Below, in pieces: positions 1 through 12,111 of a stretch of DNA of 64,000 nucleotides. Where the stretch lies: the NCBI GenBank assembly GCA_947462335.1, contig OX381709.1, positions 65,216,609 to 65,280,608 of the forward strand. Direction: 5' to 3'. Source of the DNA: Harmothoe impar. Lineage: Eukaryota > Annelida > Polychaeta > Phyllodocida > Polynoidae. Made by a program: the position numbers and the translations under genes. The notes below the pieces were generated by a model. That model did not search any database. It had not been told where the DNA came from and worked only from the letters and a program-made list of their open reading frames with translations. Within the stretch, counting starts at the first letter, position 1; each line of letters begins with the position of its first letter.

Positions 1-759
1 TTGCGGGTTTCTGTATAAGGGGTTATATCGAGCCCAAACCCCAAGCAAAGTCATGAATATGCGATCAACACCCAATGGATTTGTTGATGAAACATATTAA
101 TGCGGGTCGGTTAACCAATATCACTTTCATGAGAAAGTAAACGTGACATTAGGTGAAATGAGAACCGCCATCGCCTCCCCTTCTCCCGCAGCCCATGATA
201 GGCCAATAAAAAATTCAATAGATACGTGCTCTACAGGCCTACGACTAGCAGATTCAGAGTGGATAAAATTTATCCACTTGCCATGGGAACCCCAGACAGC
301 TGGTGGCCTGTGGTTTGGGGCTCTCTACCAGGGGGATGGGGTTGGAGTAGGGGTTGTGATGCAGTGGTAGTGGAAAGGAGGGCCACAACTGGGTCAGAGG
401 ACACATTAAGGGAAAGAATGTGTGAGGGGTAGACCTAGGGAGCCTCACTCCGGTCTTATCTAAACATCATAATAGTGGACAGTGGCCAAGGGTGACCCCC
501 TGTGGTGCCCCTCCTCTGCCGCTAGTCGTAGCACTGTCTAGCAAGGGCCTGAGTAGGCAAGCAGTATTTATACAATAGATTTCGCAATTTCATATTACAT
601 TTAATAATTCAGATGCTGTATTTGCCCTACGCCGGCAGCGACTTGTGATGTGGTATGTGTACTTGAGGTAAAGAAGAAAAACAAAAAAGACTTGTAATTA
701 ATTTCATACTAAGGGCGAGGCAATGTAAATTCCCTTCCCCCTGTACCACTGAATTAAGC

Positions 760-1075
760 TTCCACCAACACTCCCCACCACAACACACACACCAGCGCCA
801 TCAGAGGCATTGATTTTGTCGCCGCCGATTATGACTGGCCGTGTGCTCGACGCCCCAATAATGTGTTTGCAGAATATAATTGAATGTGAAAAGAACAAAA
901 GGTATGACGGAGGCGTGCCTACTGAGCGCTCAAATAGGTGCTCGGCTCGTTCCGACATCGATCGCCGCGACGCCAAGCGGCCAAAAGACGCGTTATGGTG
1001 GGCCGCCGCCAGCGGGCCAGGCCAGGCGCAAACACGTCAATCGTAATCAATTTCGCGATTATGCATATTTCATGT
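760..1075. promoter_or_regulatory. CpG-rich island, candidate regulatory element
   Basis: A patch rich in CpG inside AT-rich intron DNA. It contains ATTATG, AATCAAT and CGCGATTATGCAT-type words that resemble homeodomain and Hox/Pbx sites. No homeobox exon or other recognisable coding segment is seen, and short open frames here look accidental. It is proposed as an intronic enhancer from composition and motif density only. Confidence 0.3.
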
Positions 1076-1699
1076 TTCAATTACCGTCTATACACACAGG
1101 ACGGTTACCGTATCCTATTATGTGTTTAAATTTTCCATGTCGATAATTCATGGAGGCGTCTTCAATATCCATTCCCGGCCAATTTCTTCTCATTACCAGT
1201 GAACGCGGAAGCTGCAGAGAGGGAGTGTAATTTCATCATTATCTGCATTACATTAAGAAAAGGAAAATGTGGGTGGATTCGGAGATAACTGAAGATGAAA
1301 TACCATTTATTACTAAATTATAATGCTAGTTGTACTTACACGTGCTGATAAGGGGCACCAGGAAATCACTTCCGGCCAAGCACTTCCGGTCAAGCCGCTT
1401 TGGTCAAACCAACGGATCAACATGAATATATACGGGGCCAGTCGCACTGCATGTGTTGATATATTGAAATCGTACTATGCTGGACCTGACAAGCCAAGGA
1501 GAGTGTTTATGTCCTTCACATCAATTTATATGAGGCAATATAAGAACATGAACATTGCTTTATATTTAACATACTTTTTAATTTACCCCTTAATTTCGCA
1601 TTAGTTGTGCATAGTAAATGCCAGCCTGTACAGCTACCCACTGATTTAGCTGGCACAATTCCACTTAGACTCCCCACCATAGTATATGTACATGTATAA

Positions 1700-2115
1700 C
1701 ACACTCAGGCGCACGGCCATAATCAATTACATAACCGAATCACGCCAGCACTTGCTCGTCGTCTCGGCGTAATGCATTGAGCGTAATGAGAAGCTATTAC
1801 AAGGTCCAAAACCGCCGAGCCACTCCGGCCCAGATTAGGGGGCAATAATCGTCGGGTGGCGCGCGCGTGATGGCGATTTAATCTGCATGGTCATAATTTC
1901 CGCCGCCCTGATTGTTGGCGGGCATGAGCAGCTCGGCGAGCGGCCCGCGAGCAGCTCCTTCTGATTCAATTTGAAGTCCTTCATGTGTTGTATTGATTCG
2001 CTGATTCGCATTATCGCGGCCAAAATATCTGTGCCGCTTGCCGCGCCGCGAGCAGCTCGCTTTATGGCCTCTGGTGCGGCGAGCAGCTCGCCGAGCACAT
2101 CTTAAATGGAACATC
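1700..2115. promoter_or_regulatory. CpG-rich island with four GAGCAGCTC words
   Basis: A GC-rich block with ATAATCAATTAC, GCGTAATG and GATTTAATC homeodomain-like words. The nine-base word GAGCAGCTC occurs at 1926, 1949, 2050 and 2081, two of them in the palindromic form CGAGCAGCTCG. The same word returns in distant islands at 28.1 kb and 60.9 kb. Open frames exist on the minus strand but match no family I know. Probably a cis-regulatory element of UNCX. Confidence 0.4.
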
Positions 2116-2440
2116 AAGGAGCGAATGGGCTCACCAAGGGGGTTGTGAGGGCTGATGGGAAGGCAGTGCTGGTGGGGTAGCAGGGGGGGGGGCTATAACG
2201 GAAAGTGTGAGCGGGAAGAGGGAAGCCGTAAAAGCAAAAAAAGAGATAGGAGAAGGCGGCGCGGTAAAAGAAGGTGGAAACGGAATTCATATTGAATGAT
2301 GGCAGTCAATGGGAGCAGGTGGATGGGTGGTGGGGGAAATTGTTGAGAGCAATCTTGATTTGGTTTGGAAGTGTTTCTGCCAATGAAATTGATTCATGAT
2401 GGATGTTTATTAGGCCCGGTTATCGGGGATCATAAGCAGG
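2116..2440. other. No recognisable gene; purine-rich spacer
   Basis: G- and A-rich sequence without splice-flanked coding potential or a recognisable repeat. Confidence 0.4.
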
Positions 2441-3000
2441 GCGAGCGCACCAATAACTGCAGGGACTGGGCGCGGCACTGACCACCCTCCCTAACACCCT
2501 CCCGCTTCTCCTTATCACAACCTCACATCGTAATAGAGTCGGCACAATTGCTGCGTCGTGGGCGTTGCCTTATCAGACTGGTATTGTATTTTGTCCGGCC
2601 ATTATCTGTTCCATTGAAGAAGCGGCGGCGCAAACACGCCCGGATGGGGCGGGGGATATATCAGAACGGCATGTGTGGTGTATATATGGTGGACATACTA
2701 ACATACTATATAAGCAGGGCCAACGTGGAGGGGGATGGGGTGTGCGCTCTATGCATACACTATCGGAGAAGCGGCAGAGAAGAAACGCCATGCACAAACG
2801 TGGCCATGATTACAAGGCCTGCCTCTATCAGCGGGTGCCGCCATTACGACCCCCGGTCCGCGACCCCCAGCAACAAGACGGATCGACGGTCCGGGCGGAT
2901 CAAGATTCTCGCAGCGGCCGAAATGCGCATTTCTATCTGGACGCGTCGAAATTGATTTGGTGTCCCTCTGAGACGGGACTATATTGAATTGGGCGGGCAA
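2440..3000. promoter_or_regulatory. CpG-rich island, candidate regulatory element
   Basis: GC-rich intronic block with overlapping open frames in several registers, which is typical of stop-poor GC-rich DNA. The predicted peptides match nothing recognisable. It is treated as a candidate regulatory island rather than a gene. Confidence 0.25.
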
Positions 3001-4147
3001 CGGAGCGAGGCAGGGGGCGCAGGGGTGTGAAGGTGGTGCTGGTGGTGGCTGTGTGCGTGCACAAGGAGAGGGGGTGATAGGAGGGGTATAAGGGGTTAGC
3101 TGTGAGCAGTTGGTGCGGCTTTTTAGGGTGTCAGCAAGAGACGGTGGTAGGCATCAGATATAGTAACAACATCCACATTTAGGTGCATGTTGGGGGGTTA
3201 CAATGACAAAACAATGATAATGGCCAATTTTAAAGTTACTGATCAATAGACTTATATACCAATGATTCACATGCTATAGATGGTAGGCAATATATATAGA
3301 TAAAGCAGTGGGTGGCTGGATAGCAGTGCATGCGTGGCAGGTCATGGATGCAGTGCCATTAAGAGCAACCAGCGACCACATCTGGGTGGTTAGCACAGGG
3401 TGGCACGTACTGCACGGGGAGGACTGAGGCAGAGTGTAGGGGGAGAGGGAAGACAGGATAAATGACGGCACAGACTGGATCAATGATCCAGCAGCCATAA
3501 CCAGGAAATTCATTTGGCCAACTGCCGGCCGCCCGCTCCCCGTGTGCCCCCACCGAGGTGCTGACGTCGATGGCATCTAAAATAATAGAAGCAGACTTCT
3601 TCGATTGCCAGAGGCTGAGGGCAAGGCATTGACATTGGGGTTGGGAAGATGGTGTGTGTGTTTGATTGTGTGGATGGGACTTGGAATCACAGATTTACTC
3701 CCAGTGTTCAAGTATATAGAAATTTAGCTATAGAGTGTATGAACCTATTTATTTTTGAACATGTCCACATATAGCGCCCAGAACCATATTATCTATATAA
3801 CAACCAATGATATTTTATTGTTTCCTCCGCCCCTACCCGTATATACAAGCACCGCTGTGCGGACACACTTCTCCCTCCTGGAGGCATCATTCCATTCGCA
3901 CTTAAAACAAGGATCCAGATAGGGTTCCCTCACCAGGGATCCAAACCACAAGTAAACTGAACGAAACCAGCTGGGAGTGTGCCTGAGAGGAATTGGCTAT
4001 ATAATATGGAGTGGGGAGTGTGTTTAGTGAGGGGGGAGGGGGGTTCCTCCATGCACCCCTGTCTCTGTATACTTGTCTGTTCGTCTGACCCCCGGAGGCG
4101 GCGAGTGACAGACCGTCGTCAGCCCCACTGAGGGTTACATGCTCTTG
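3001..4147. other. Intronic DNA, nothing recognised
   Basis: Mixed-composition intron sequence with no repeat structure, splice-flanked exon or RNA gene that I can support. Confidence 0.4.
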
Positions 4148-4160
4148 CCACCAGGGGGCC
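4148..4160 (+). promoter_or_regulatory. CTCF-like site
   Basis: CCACCAGGGGGCC fully satisfies the core CTCF consensus CCASYAGRKGGC. It is one of six cores in the window with at most one mismatch. Occupancy is inferred, not shown. Confidence 0.45.
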
Positions 4161-4479
4161 TAATGGTCCATTGTCTTTCCGTCCTCCAGTTAATAAATGC
4201 CTCTCAAGTGATCCAATGTAGAAGGGGACAGTCCCCGGGGGGTGCATGAGGCACAGGACCGAGCGCCGCGAGATGTTTCCATGAAGGCAATATGAGAGGG
4301 CTGCAAAGAAGAGTGTGTGTATTGTTGAAAGTCTTACATGGAGGAGGAGAGAGTGAATAGGTGGTCGGGGGAGGGGGACTGGAAATAGGGGATGAGGTTA
4401 GAGGTCGTTTAGTTCTTTGGTGTAACAAGCCCAGGCAGTGATACAGACCGCGACTGAAAGTCAAAGCTTTAGAAAGACA

Positions 4480-4720
4480 AAACCGAAATTTCGTCTGCTA
4501 AATGACCGGCAGCGTCTCTCTGCAATGACCGGCGTCCATTGACTTGTCACCTGTAAAGGAGACTGTGATTTATTACACCCAGTGCCGCCCATTTTCTCCT
4601 CCTCGGTCCAACGACGCTCGTTTCACTTACACCGCCATGAGGGGAGCTGCAAGTGGAAGAAGGCAGGTCGGGCAATCAAGTCCTTAACAACCTGTATTGT
4701 TCCTGTGTATGGGCATAGGG
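4480..4720. promoter_or_regulatory. Candidate regulatory island with a variant of the AGCAGACGACATT word
   Basis: Positions 4487-4499 read AATTTCGTCTGCT, one mismatch from the reverse complement of the 13-base word found five times elsewhere in the window. The neighbourhood has CpG-containing words and lacks a recognisable exon. Confidence 0.3.
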
Positions 4721-6329
4721 CGGCGCGGCGCCCACGGTGGTCAGATCAGATGTGTAGGTGTGTTAAGGCTGATGGGCTGCAGCAGGATGGGGGTAGGGGG
4801 TAGGGGCAGTCAGGTGAGAGGCAAGCCAATAAAGGACAAGTGGCCCACCATGACTTCCACTTTGTCCTCGGCCGCTCGCCTTCCAACATCAAAAAAGCAG
4901 ATGGGAGAAAGAGGTGTCTCCTAAACTACGACCTCCTCACGACTCATTTAGCGCTGCCTTGGATGTGTGGTTGGTGCATACCTTTAGATAGGAGGACCGC
5001 ATTCAGGGGGCAGTATAAAGGGCAGTATGTCGGTGGAAGGCAAGGGCAATATACACACTGGATAATCAGTAAAAGTGTGCATGGACTCATTGTAGATCTT
5101 AAGTATTGGTATCAACAATTGAAGGTCAATGAAATTAGGTAATGGGATAGTTACAGCTGCTTGAAATCATAGATGCCTCAATAAGGATCAAGGCCATCTG
5201 AAGTCTAGATGAACTGCCTATGTACAGGAATGTATATACAGTGAGCTTCAGGTAATGGCATTCTACGATATGCTAGTCAACACCCAGTAAAACCATCACT
5301 ATGTCAGAGGGACAATGAGGCATTTTATTGAAAGGTCATAAAGTCGACAACATAGAATACGCTGAGACTGGTGGCCAATTTACCTACAGCACTGTTTTGT
5401 TGTTACATCCGGGTTCCTCACCATCTGATGTTCAACTTACATTGGGGCAGTGGGTTATTATAGTTTGGTGGTTGTTGTGCCAGTCTCTCTCTGCTGACCA
5501 TGCACCAGGCAGGTCAGAGCCCTCCAGGGAGTGGGAATGTGGTCGAGATGGGGTTCTGCTTGTCGGCATGGTCCCCAGGGAGAGTCCCCCTGCCCCCCTA
5601 CTCACCCAACCATCCCATCACTGCATCATTACCACCCAGACACCTCACCCAGTCAGTGTCAGCTCTAGACAATGCAGAGTATCTGAAATATATTAGGCAG
5701 TCTCTAAGCTGGCGCTAGGCAGCCCCTCAGTAATCCATACGGTTACACAATGACTGACGCCAGGATAGGGCGTCAGGGAGACCGGGGCCAGGCGTCAGGC
5801 ACGTCGTGGGAGGGGTAAGCCTGCCCGTATAGATAGCCCGATAGCGCAGGCCATGCACCAAACATCTGTTCCTGTTATACTCAGTCGGAGGGACCGTCTG
5901 GTATCTTATAAATACCACTAAACAAATAAAGGCATATTTTTAGGAACCAAGAGCAGGCAACTTCAAGATAATCATGATACACGTATTTAGCATAGGTGCG
6001 TCATACAATACAAGTTATCCTGCTTTGAATGTTTTTATTTCATCAAATACAATGTTCACAGTTTAACTTGACTATCATTAGATAATATGAAATCATGCCA
6101 ATTAATGAAGTGATTTTCTAGATGGTATTGATTGATTATTGATGGTATCTGGCATCTTCTATAATTCATAAAAGGTACCTGAGATAATTAGCTCCAACCA
6201 TTAACGATTCACACCTAGTACACTAGGCGCGTCAACATTACATAGACTGATACTGCGGGGAAGGGGGTTATCAATGCTAATGTTAGCATGTTCAGTATAG
6301 AGGGGAGGACAGTGGGGTGGAGGTGGGGG

Positions 6330-6560
6330 TCCCTAGTCCCTGGGTGGTGAAGTGGCCCGTCCGGTCGGGCAGCTAACGGAGTGCTAGCCCGATCCCTGCC
6401 GACACTCCAATTACAATTAGTGTCACGCCGCGTTAGGCCCAACCAGGCCGCCGCCGACCCCGCGCCCCACTTATTGTTTATTAAAACACATTTAACGCCA
6501 CGTCCGATTTGATATCGCAATTAATAAAGCCGCGGGTGGCGCTTTACAAGGGGATGTGGG
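6330..6560. promoter_or_regulatory. CpG-rich island close to the last UNCX exon
   Basis: A GC-rich block about 450 bases upstream of the terminal exon, with CAATTACAATTAG-type homeodomain words and GCAATTAATAAAG near its right end. There is no upstream homeobox exon here. Candidate intronic enhancer. Confidence 0.3.
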
Positions 6561-6981
6561 GAGCAAGTGTGACTACCGGTATGTAGGCGACAGACACTTT
6601 CGAAGGCAATGCCTGTATTTGGGTAGGAGTTGTTCGGGTGGGGTATAATTTTGCTCCATTGCCACGTTGTATAAACAGCGGATAATGTTACCATTCTTCT
6701 GACAGGGCCACTTAGTACACTATGATCCAGTCTCTATAGATCTACATACACAAAGACCAGCCATGTATTCATCAGCTTGTATTTGCGGTTGTGATTTCTT
6801 TCGGACCACTATTATTTGTAGTAAATAATTGGCTCTTTATTTATTTTGATAACTATTTTGTATGCTATTTAACCATGAAGTTTTATACATGTATCTGTAT
6901 TTTTGAAAGGAACGTTAATTGTTGCTGGCACCTAAACATCCAACCTATATTTGACGAATCTGTCGCTTTTTCTATTTCCAG

Positions 6982-8199
6982 GTGTGGTTTCAAAACCGAC
7001 GAGCTAAGTGGCGGAAGAAGGAAAACACCAAGAAGGGGCCGGGGAGGCCGGCGCACAACGCCCATCCTCAGACCTGCTCGGGCGACCCCATCGACCCGGA
7101 TGAGCTCAAGAAGCGCGAGCAGGAGCGACTCGAAAAGAAGCGCCGAAAGCAGGAGGAGCGCATGCGCCGGTTGGAGGAGCGGAAGCGCCAGGCGGCGCTG
7201 AGTGGTCGGCCGGCGACGGACGTGCGGTCCTTGTCGGGTGCTGAGTCATCCGACAACCTGTCACGTGACGGCATGGACAGTTCTCGCGAGGCGCTCAGCG
7301 ACAACGAGATTGACGTGGTCGGTGAGCAGATGTCGGACGACGAGAGGGACGACCACGATAACGTGACGGAAGTAGGGCGCGCTCTACTGCAGCAGCATAA
7401 ACCCGCTCTCAAGAGTTCATTCAGTATAGAAAGCTTACTAGAGGCGCCCAAAGTACCGCGCGGTCGGCGACCCAACTCCAAGTACCCGCGTGTACAGGCG
7501 AGCAAGTCCATGAACCCGCTGTCCCTGGGCATGTACCCGCTCTTCCCGATAACCCAGCCTGTGGGCTTCCAGGTGGAGCGTCCTCCCACACCGCCCAGCC
7601 CGTCACCGCCGTCCTCTCCCGATCCTCGCCGCACCTTCTCGTCCCCGTCGGCGCTGCGCTACGGACCACCTGCCGGTTTGGAGCTGTCCTGTCCCGGCGG
7701 CTTCTCGGCTCACCGCACGCCGTCTCCGGTCGTGCCCGACTTGCGGCCTCGGGAGTGTCCGTCGTCGTCGTCACCGGCGCCCGCCTCCTCCTCCTCCTCC
7801 TTATCGGCGGTCACGGGTCGTGCTGATCACACAATACCGGATCTCCAGTCTCGTGCCTGCGCCAGCCCCTACCCTGGCCCTTACAGTCCTAATTCAACAA
7901 CCACTACCTCGGCGTCTGCCTCCCTCCGCCACACACACCACACGAACTCCAGCACTGACGGAGGCTTCCTCCAGGAGCCTCCATGTCGCGACGACGGCCT
8001 CGTCGGCGGCGGAAGTGATGGATGTGGAGGCAGTGGGGGCCCACGATCCCCGACCTCACCGACTCTTCACCACCACCGGGTGCCGTCCCCAGCAGTGCCT
8101 CCAGTCCCTGCCTGCACCACCCCTACGTCGCCGACGTCTCCGCCTCCTCCACCTCCTCCAGGGTCGGCACCGACCACCTCCAGGGCGGGAGAACAATGA
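6982..8199 (+). CDS. UNCX: UNCX (unc-4 family paired-class homeobox protein), last coding exon
   Basis: Transcription factor of the UNC-4/UNCX family, which acts in the nucleus. In other bilaterians the family specifies motor and interneuron identity and, in vertebrates, sclerotome. The exon follows TTTCTATTTCCAG at phase 0 and opens with GTG for homeodomain Val47; it is a splice entry, not a start codon. Exon residues 1-14 are homeodomain 47-60 with the WFQNRRAKW recognition helix, followed by the family signature ENTKKGPGRPAHN and TCSGDPI. A basic, Glu-rich coiled-coil-like stretch spans about 41-72. FSIESLL at 147-153 is an eh1 Groucho-binding motif, then a conserved block (155-198, PRGRRPNSKYPR, NPLSLGMYPLFPITQPVGF). 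The tail after 200 is Pro/Ser-rich. The exon supplies 405 residues and ends at TGA. Residues 1-46 of the homeodomain and the N-terminus are missing from the window. Confidence 0.93.
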   Translation: MWFQNRRAKWRKKENTKKGPGRPAHNAHPQTCSGDPIDPDELKKREQERLEKKRRKQEERMRRLEERKRQAALSGRPATDVRSLSGAESSDNLSRDGMDSSREALSDNEIDVVGEQMSDDERDDHDNVTEVGRALLQQHKPALKSSFSIESLLEAPKVPRGRRPNSKYPRVQASKSMNPLSLGMYPLFPITQPVGFQVERPPTPPSPSPPSSPDPRRTFSSPSALRYGPPAGLELSCPGGFSAHRTPSPVVPDLRPRECPSSSSPAPASSSSSLSAVTGRADHTIPDLQSRACASPYPGPYSPNSTTTTSASASLRHTHHTNSSTDGGFLQEPPCRDDGLVGGGSDGCGGSGGPRSPTSPTLHHHRVPSPAVPPVPACTTPTSPTSPPPPPPPGSAPTTSRAGEQ

Positions 8200-8850
8200 G
8201 ACGAGGGGCCGGGAGGGGAACCCCCGGCCACCCCGATCCTGCAGACTATGTTGTATGTTCACCGCCCACCCCCCACACCCCGTCCTGTCCTCTGTGCCGG
8301 ACTAGCGGCGTGTGGTCCATAGGAACATCCTGCCTCAGACTACAAGCCAAGGTCACTAAAACTGAATTGTTCAGAACTCAAACACGAGCATGATTGTCTT
8401 GACCAAAAAAACCGCGTTGTAGACAAACGACTAGGGATAAATGCTATAGTTTATTGATAAAAACCTTATTAATTGTTAAAAGAAAGTGGTGATATGTCAG
8501 ACTAAAAAATATAATAGCATGACCATCGGTCGTATAGTCTTAACGGCTCTGATGGCTGATTTAGAATCTGGATGTGGGCCTGTGGCGTTTTAATGACTGC
8601 AGAATAAATTGCACATATGAATTGGTTTAAAATAAATCGCGCCATAACATAGCATATTTTATGCATAGCCTATGCATTTAATGATGGCCTGCAGGTTCAA
8701 ACGTATTAATGTTAATTGAACACTATTTATGGAAATTAAAGGGTATGACTGTATATAGAAGCACATGTATATTATACGACGACGCAGCCACTCTGCTTAA
8801 TTGTTTGTGTTGATATGAAAATAAATAAACGTATTAATATTATAAAAGGT
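8200..8850 (+). other. UNCX: Probable UNCX 3' UTR with polyadenylation signals
   Basis: After the UNCX stop the sequence turns from GC-rich coding to AT-rich. AATAAA hexamers lie at 8603-8608 and 8631-8636, and overlapping AATAAA-type words at about 8819-8828. Which one is used cannot be told without transcripts. Confidence 0.5.
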
Positions 8851-10856
8851 TTGATGTTGATATTATTTATTAAACCCCGATGGCTATATTAAACACGAGT
8901 ACAAGCTACATTAAATATATTAAAAAGTAACACTGCAATACATATTCCATATCAATACATAATATAATTATTTCACTAGAAACCATATTTACATAATATA
9001 GGATGGTGTATTTATGTCCACAGGCGTCTGGCACCCTCAAATCAGAGATGTGTCACGTGTCAAGTGGTCTGGTTGTTAATATCAAATATGCAAATAATGT
9101 TTTCAAACCGAAGGAGCTCTACTCAGTTAATTTAGCTACGGGAACGTTCACAAATGACGTCACTTACTCGGGGGTGGGTTGGTCTTTGGGTATAGTGACA
9201 AAAAGTGACATGGGGGTGGGGGTTCAGACATGTTCATGAACAAAAACAACAGTATAGCGCATAGATAAACCCACCCCGAGCCACAAAAAACGGGGCACCT
9301 TGAGCCATGTACAAATGTATATGCACATACATTTTAATTTCCGATTCCTTTATACATTTGAGATGTTACAATCCAAACTTACATAAGATGTAAAAAATAT
9401 ACCATATTGATTGATACTCGTCCAAAGGACGTCGTTCTAGGAAGATAAGTACCTATTATGTGATAAGTAAATATGCATATATCTACACGTCAAGAAATGT
9501 TGCATTGCAACAATCGTAGTGTAACTTAGCTCATGGGTTGTAATGTACATATAAGTGATGCACAGCAGTTAATGTGCTTCTCAGGAGACTGCTTCATGGA
9601 TTTGGGTAACTATTTCACTGAAGATTACATAATTAGTCCCAAACTTAGTAGATATGATACTACCTGGGTTATAAAGGCACTGTATACATAATTGTATTGG
9701 ATCAATAGCATTATATATCTATAACATCATGTACTTATCCCACTATACAGACAGAGGGGGGAGATATAGCTATTATTTAGGTTTGCATGAACTGCTAGAT
9801 AGTTAAGCACTATAAGAATAAGGAGTGGGTGGTTATAAGGTTGATGGCAGCAGTAGACGGGACGATAAGGTGTGGGTGAGGTGGGGGAGGGGTGGGCTGT
9901 TAGCTGCCTCACTCCTCGTCCCTTGATGTCCTGCACTTGATAAGATGCGTTGCCGCCAGGCAATACTACGTTTAGGGTAAACCGCCCATGACCCGCCCTG
10001 GTCAGTAGTTAACACCCACAACATTTCATACGACAGCACATTACAAAGAGTGGTTTAATACTAACGATGTCTATAGATTGCATTCTACATGTAATTGGGG
10101 CACTGGCGATGATACTATCCATTTGATAGACAGGGATATTCATAAATACGAATATGGAAACATTGATTGAAATATGCTGCAGAAACAGGTTATCCCATTG
10201 CTTTTATATTGGTACAAAACTTGAATGACCCCATCAATGTTTTGAGTCACTAATATTCTATTCACTTCATATCAAATGTACTGATAAATGACAGAGCCTA
10301 CTCCCTATAGTATAGGTCTGCATTAATGAACAGTAGCTTACACTTACAGTGTATACTTCTCTCCCCTCTTTCTGGATCTCCCTATGAACCAGGTATCGAC
10401 AACCTTTTGTTGAGGAGGGGGGGGGGGGCAGTAGGCAAGGTTGACGCCATTTGTGATTGAATGACATTTGCCAGTTCAGAATTTCTTGTTACAGTAGTAT
10501 TCAGAAGAAGGTCAGCCATGACCAAACCATTTTTTTAAGATATATTGTAAATACTTCAAAACATAATGATACTTGTTTACTCTCAGAAATCACCATTTAT
10601 AGTAAAATTCTTATACACTGAACAACTCTGAAGGCCTTTAGGTCGTCTTTTGGGGATACCCTAGGTCATCTATATAAGTATTAAAACAGCATAGAATAAA
10701 CAAAGATCTGTGAACTATTCAGGTTGACAACCTGACCGATAACCATCCCACAGACAGAATGGTGAATCAGCTCTCGACATGTCATGTTTAAGACTGGTGC
10801 ATGGGTCTTGAAAGTGATCACACTTGACTGCCAGCCCCCAAAGTATTCAACTTCAC
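8851..10856. other. AT-rich intergenic DNA
   Basis: No exon, RNA gene or structured repeat is recognised. A perfect CRE word, TGACGTCA, lies at 9155-9162, and a run of ten or so G at about 10420 is simple sequence. Confidence 0.4.
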
Positions 10857-11790
10857 TGATAATAATACCCATAGTCAGTAGTGACTATACCACCATATTT
10901 TGGCTGCCGTAGTCAGGGGATTATATAACTTAGTCATAAAGATAGTCAGGAGTGACTTTAATTATGTTGATCAAACAAATTGATGATGTCACAGGAATGT
11001 GTGCATAGGAGACAGTTAGGATTCAAAATTTGTTCTATAGATATCCCTGCTTATTATATGTTTGTTATGGTTGACTAAGACTACTTGAGATGGTATAGGG
11101 TGCAGGAGTTCTCATGTTTGATAGAGTAATTATGGTATTTTGTTTCCACTTTGATAACGTAGAAATACATGAACAGTGTAGGTCTAGACTGATTCACCAT
11201 ATGTTGACTTTCTCATGGTGCTCTACCCAGCCCTGACATATCCTAGCCTGTCGGTCTGTGTCATCCTAGCCTGCCTACTGCCCTGCCTTATCCTAGTATG
11301 TCTATTGCCCTGCCCTATCCTAGCCTGTCCCCTGCCCTGCAGTATCCTAGCATGTCCCCTGCCCTGCCTTATCCTAGCATGTCACTTGCCCTGCCTTATC
11401 CTAGCATGTCACTTGCCCTGCATCCTTCTAGCCTGTTCCTTGCCCTGCCATATACTAGCGTGTTCCCTGACCCTACCTATCCTAGCCTGTCCCCTGCCCT
11501 GCATTATCCTGCTTCTTTATTTTCCTAGAGGCAGGGCCATCCTGGTCGACCAGTTTTGCTCTGTCTTAACAAAATAAGCCTAGTTAGTGACAATGATGTC
11601 ATAGTCACATTGACTATCTTTAGATTGACTATGGCTTATTGCCTATACATTTTTAATTGATGACTATACCTTTACTACGTATCTGACTACCCTTAGTTAG
11701 TCATAACTACTTTTCTAGGGTAGCCCTTTTTAGCACCATCATGTGACTACCTTTTGTTAGTCACTAGTGACTAACAAACTATATTTTTAT
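10857..11790. repeat. Dispersed repeat, copy 1, with inverted ends and an internal minisatellite
   Basis: The left part (10857-11030) aligns by eye with 62611-62724 plus 63580-63645, sharing ATAGTCAGTARTGACTAT, ACTTAGT and CAGTTAGGATTCAAAAT. The two ends are partly inverted to each other: TAGTCAGTAGTGACTA near 10872 and TAGTCACTAGTGACTA near 11760. This suggests an old inverted-repeat DNA element. Both copies carry a C/T-rich tandem array after the shared left part. No transposase is visible, so it would be non-autonomous. Its superfamily is unknown to me. Confidence 0.55.
11225..11525 (+). repeat. 27-bp minisatellite
   Basis: About ten diverged copies of a 27-bp unit of the form TATCCTAGCATGTC plus ACTTGCCCTGCC. 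Because 27 is a multiple of three, several frames stay open and give 9-residue peptide repeats (ILACHLPCL type). This is a by-product of the array, not a gene. The array lies inside the dispersed repeat, and a related C/T-rich array appears at the right edge of the window. Confidence 0.8.
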
Positions 11791-12111
11791 CAATGTTGAG
11801 CATGCTGTGCCTGGTCTGACGAGTTCATACTTTTTCAGTGTAGTGTTGCGAAAAAGTGGGTTGAATCTGGCCTGGATCTCGGCACTTAAAGTCTGGGCAA
11901 GCCTATACTTTTTAAGTGAATATATATGAGGAATGAGACATGAATTGTCACACTGACTCTGCTTGTTATTCTCGACCGAAGTATTGCTAATTATCATGAA
12001 GATAGAGAAGAAACAGATAGACAAAATCCCAAAAATAGAGAAAGAATGCTAGGGTCGCAACGTATATTTAATATTATACCTATTTAGCATGGGAAACACT
12101 ATGTAGCTTTA
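11791..12111. other. AT-rich intergenic DNA, nothing recognised
   Basis: No coding or repeat structure could be supported. Confidence 0.4.

Larger units (their letters stand above)
1..6981 (+). other. UNCX: 3' part of an UNCX intron (homeodomain 46/47 intron)
   Basis: The interval ends in a polypyrimidine tract and CAG directly before the exon that opens with homeodomain Val47, so everything upstream is intron, at least to the upstream coding exon. I looked for the missing homeodomain part (residues 1-46) on the + strand and saw no candidate. The intron is therefore inferred to run past the left edge and exceed 6.9 kb. It holds several GC-rich islands, listed separately, separated by AT-rich DNA. 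An alternative promoter or an unrecognised exon inside it cannot be excluded. Confidence 0.6.

Noticed and set aside
6791..7201. Plus-strand frame running through the UNCX splice acceptor
   Set aside because: It reads AT-rich intron and then the wrong frame of the homeobox exon.
7068..7634. 188-codon minus-strand frame opposite UNCX
   Set aside because: A shadow of the GC-rich coding exon. The plus frame has clear family motifs.
11215..11577. Cys/Pro/Leu-rich repeat protein
   Set aside because: The 9-residue peptide period simply mirrors the 27-bp minisatellite.
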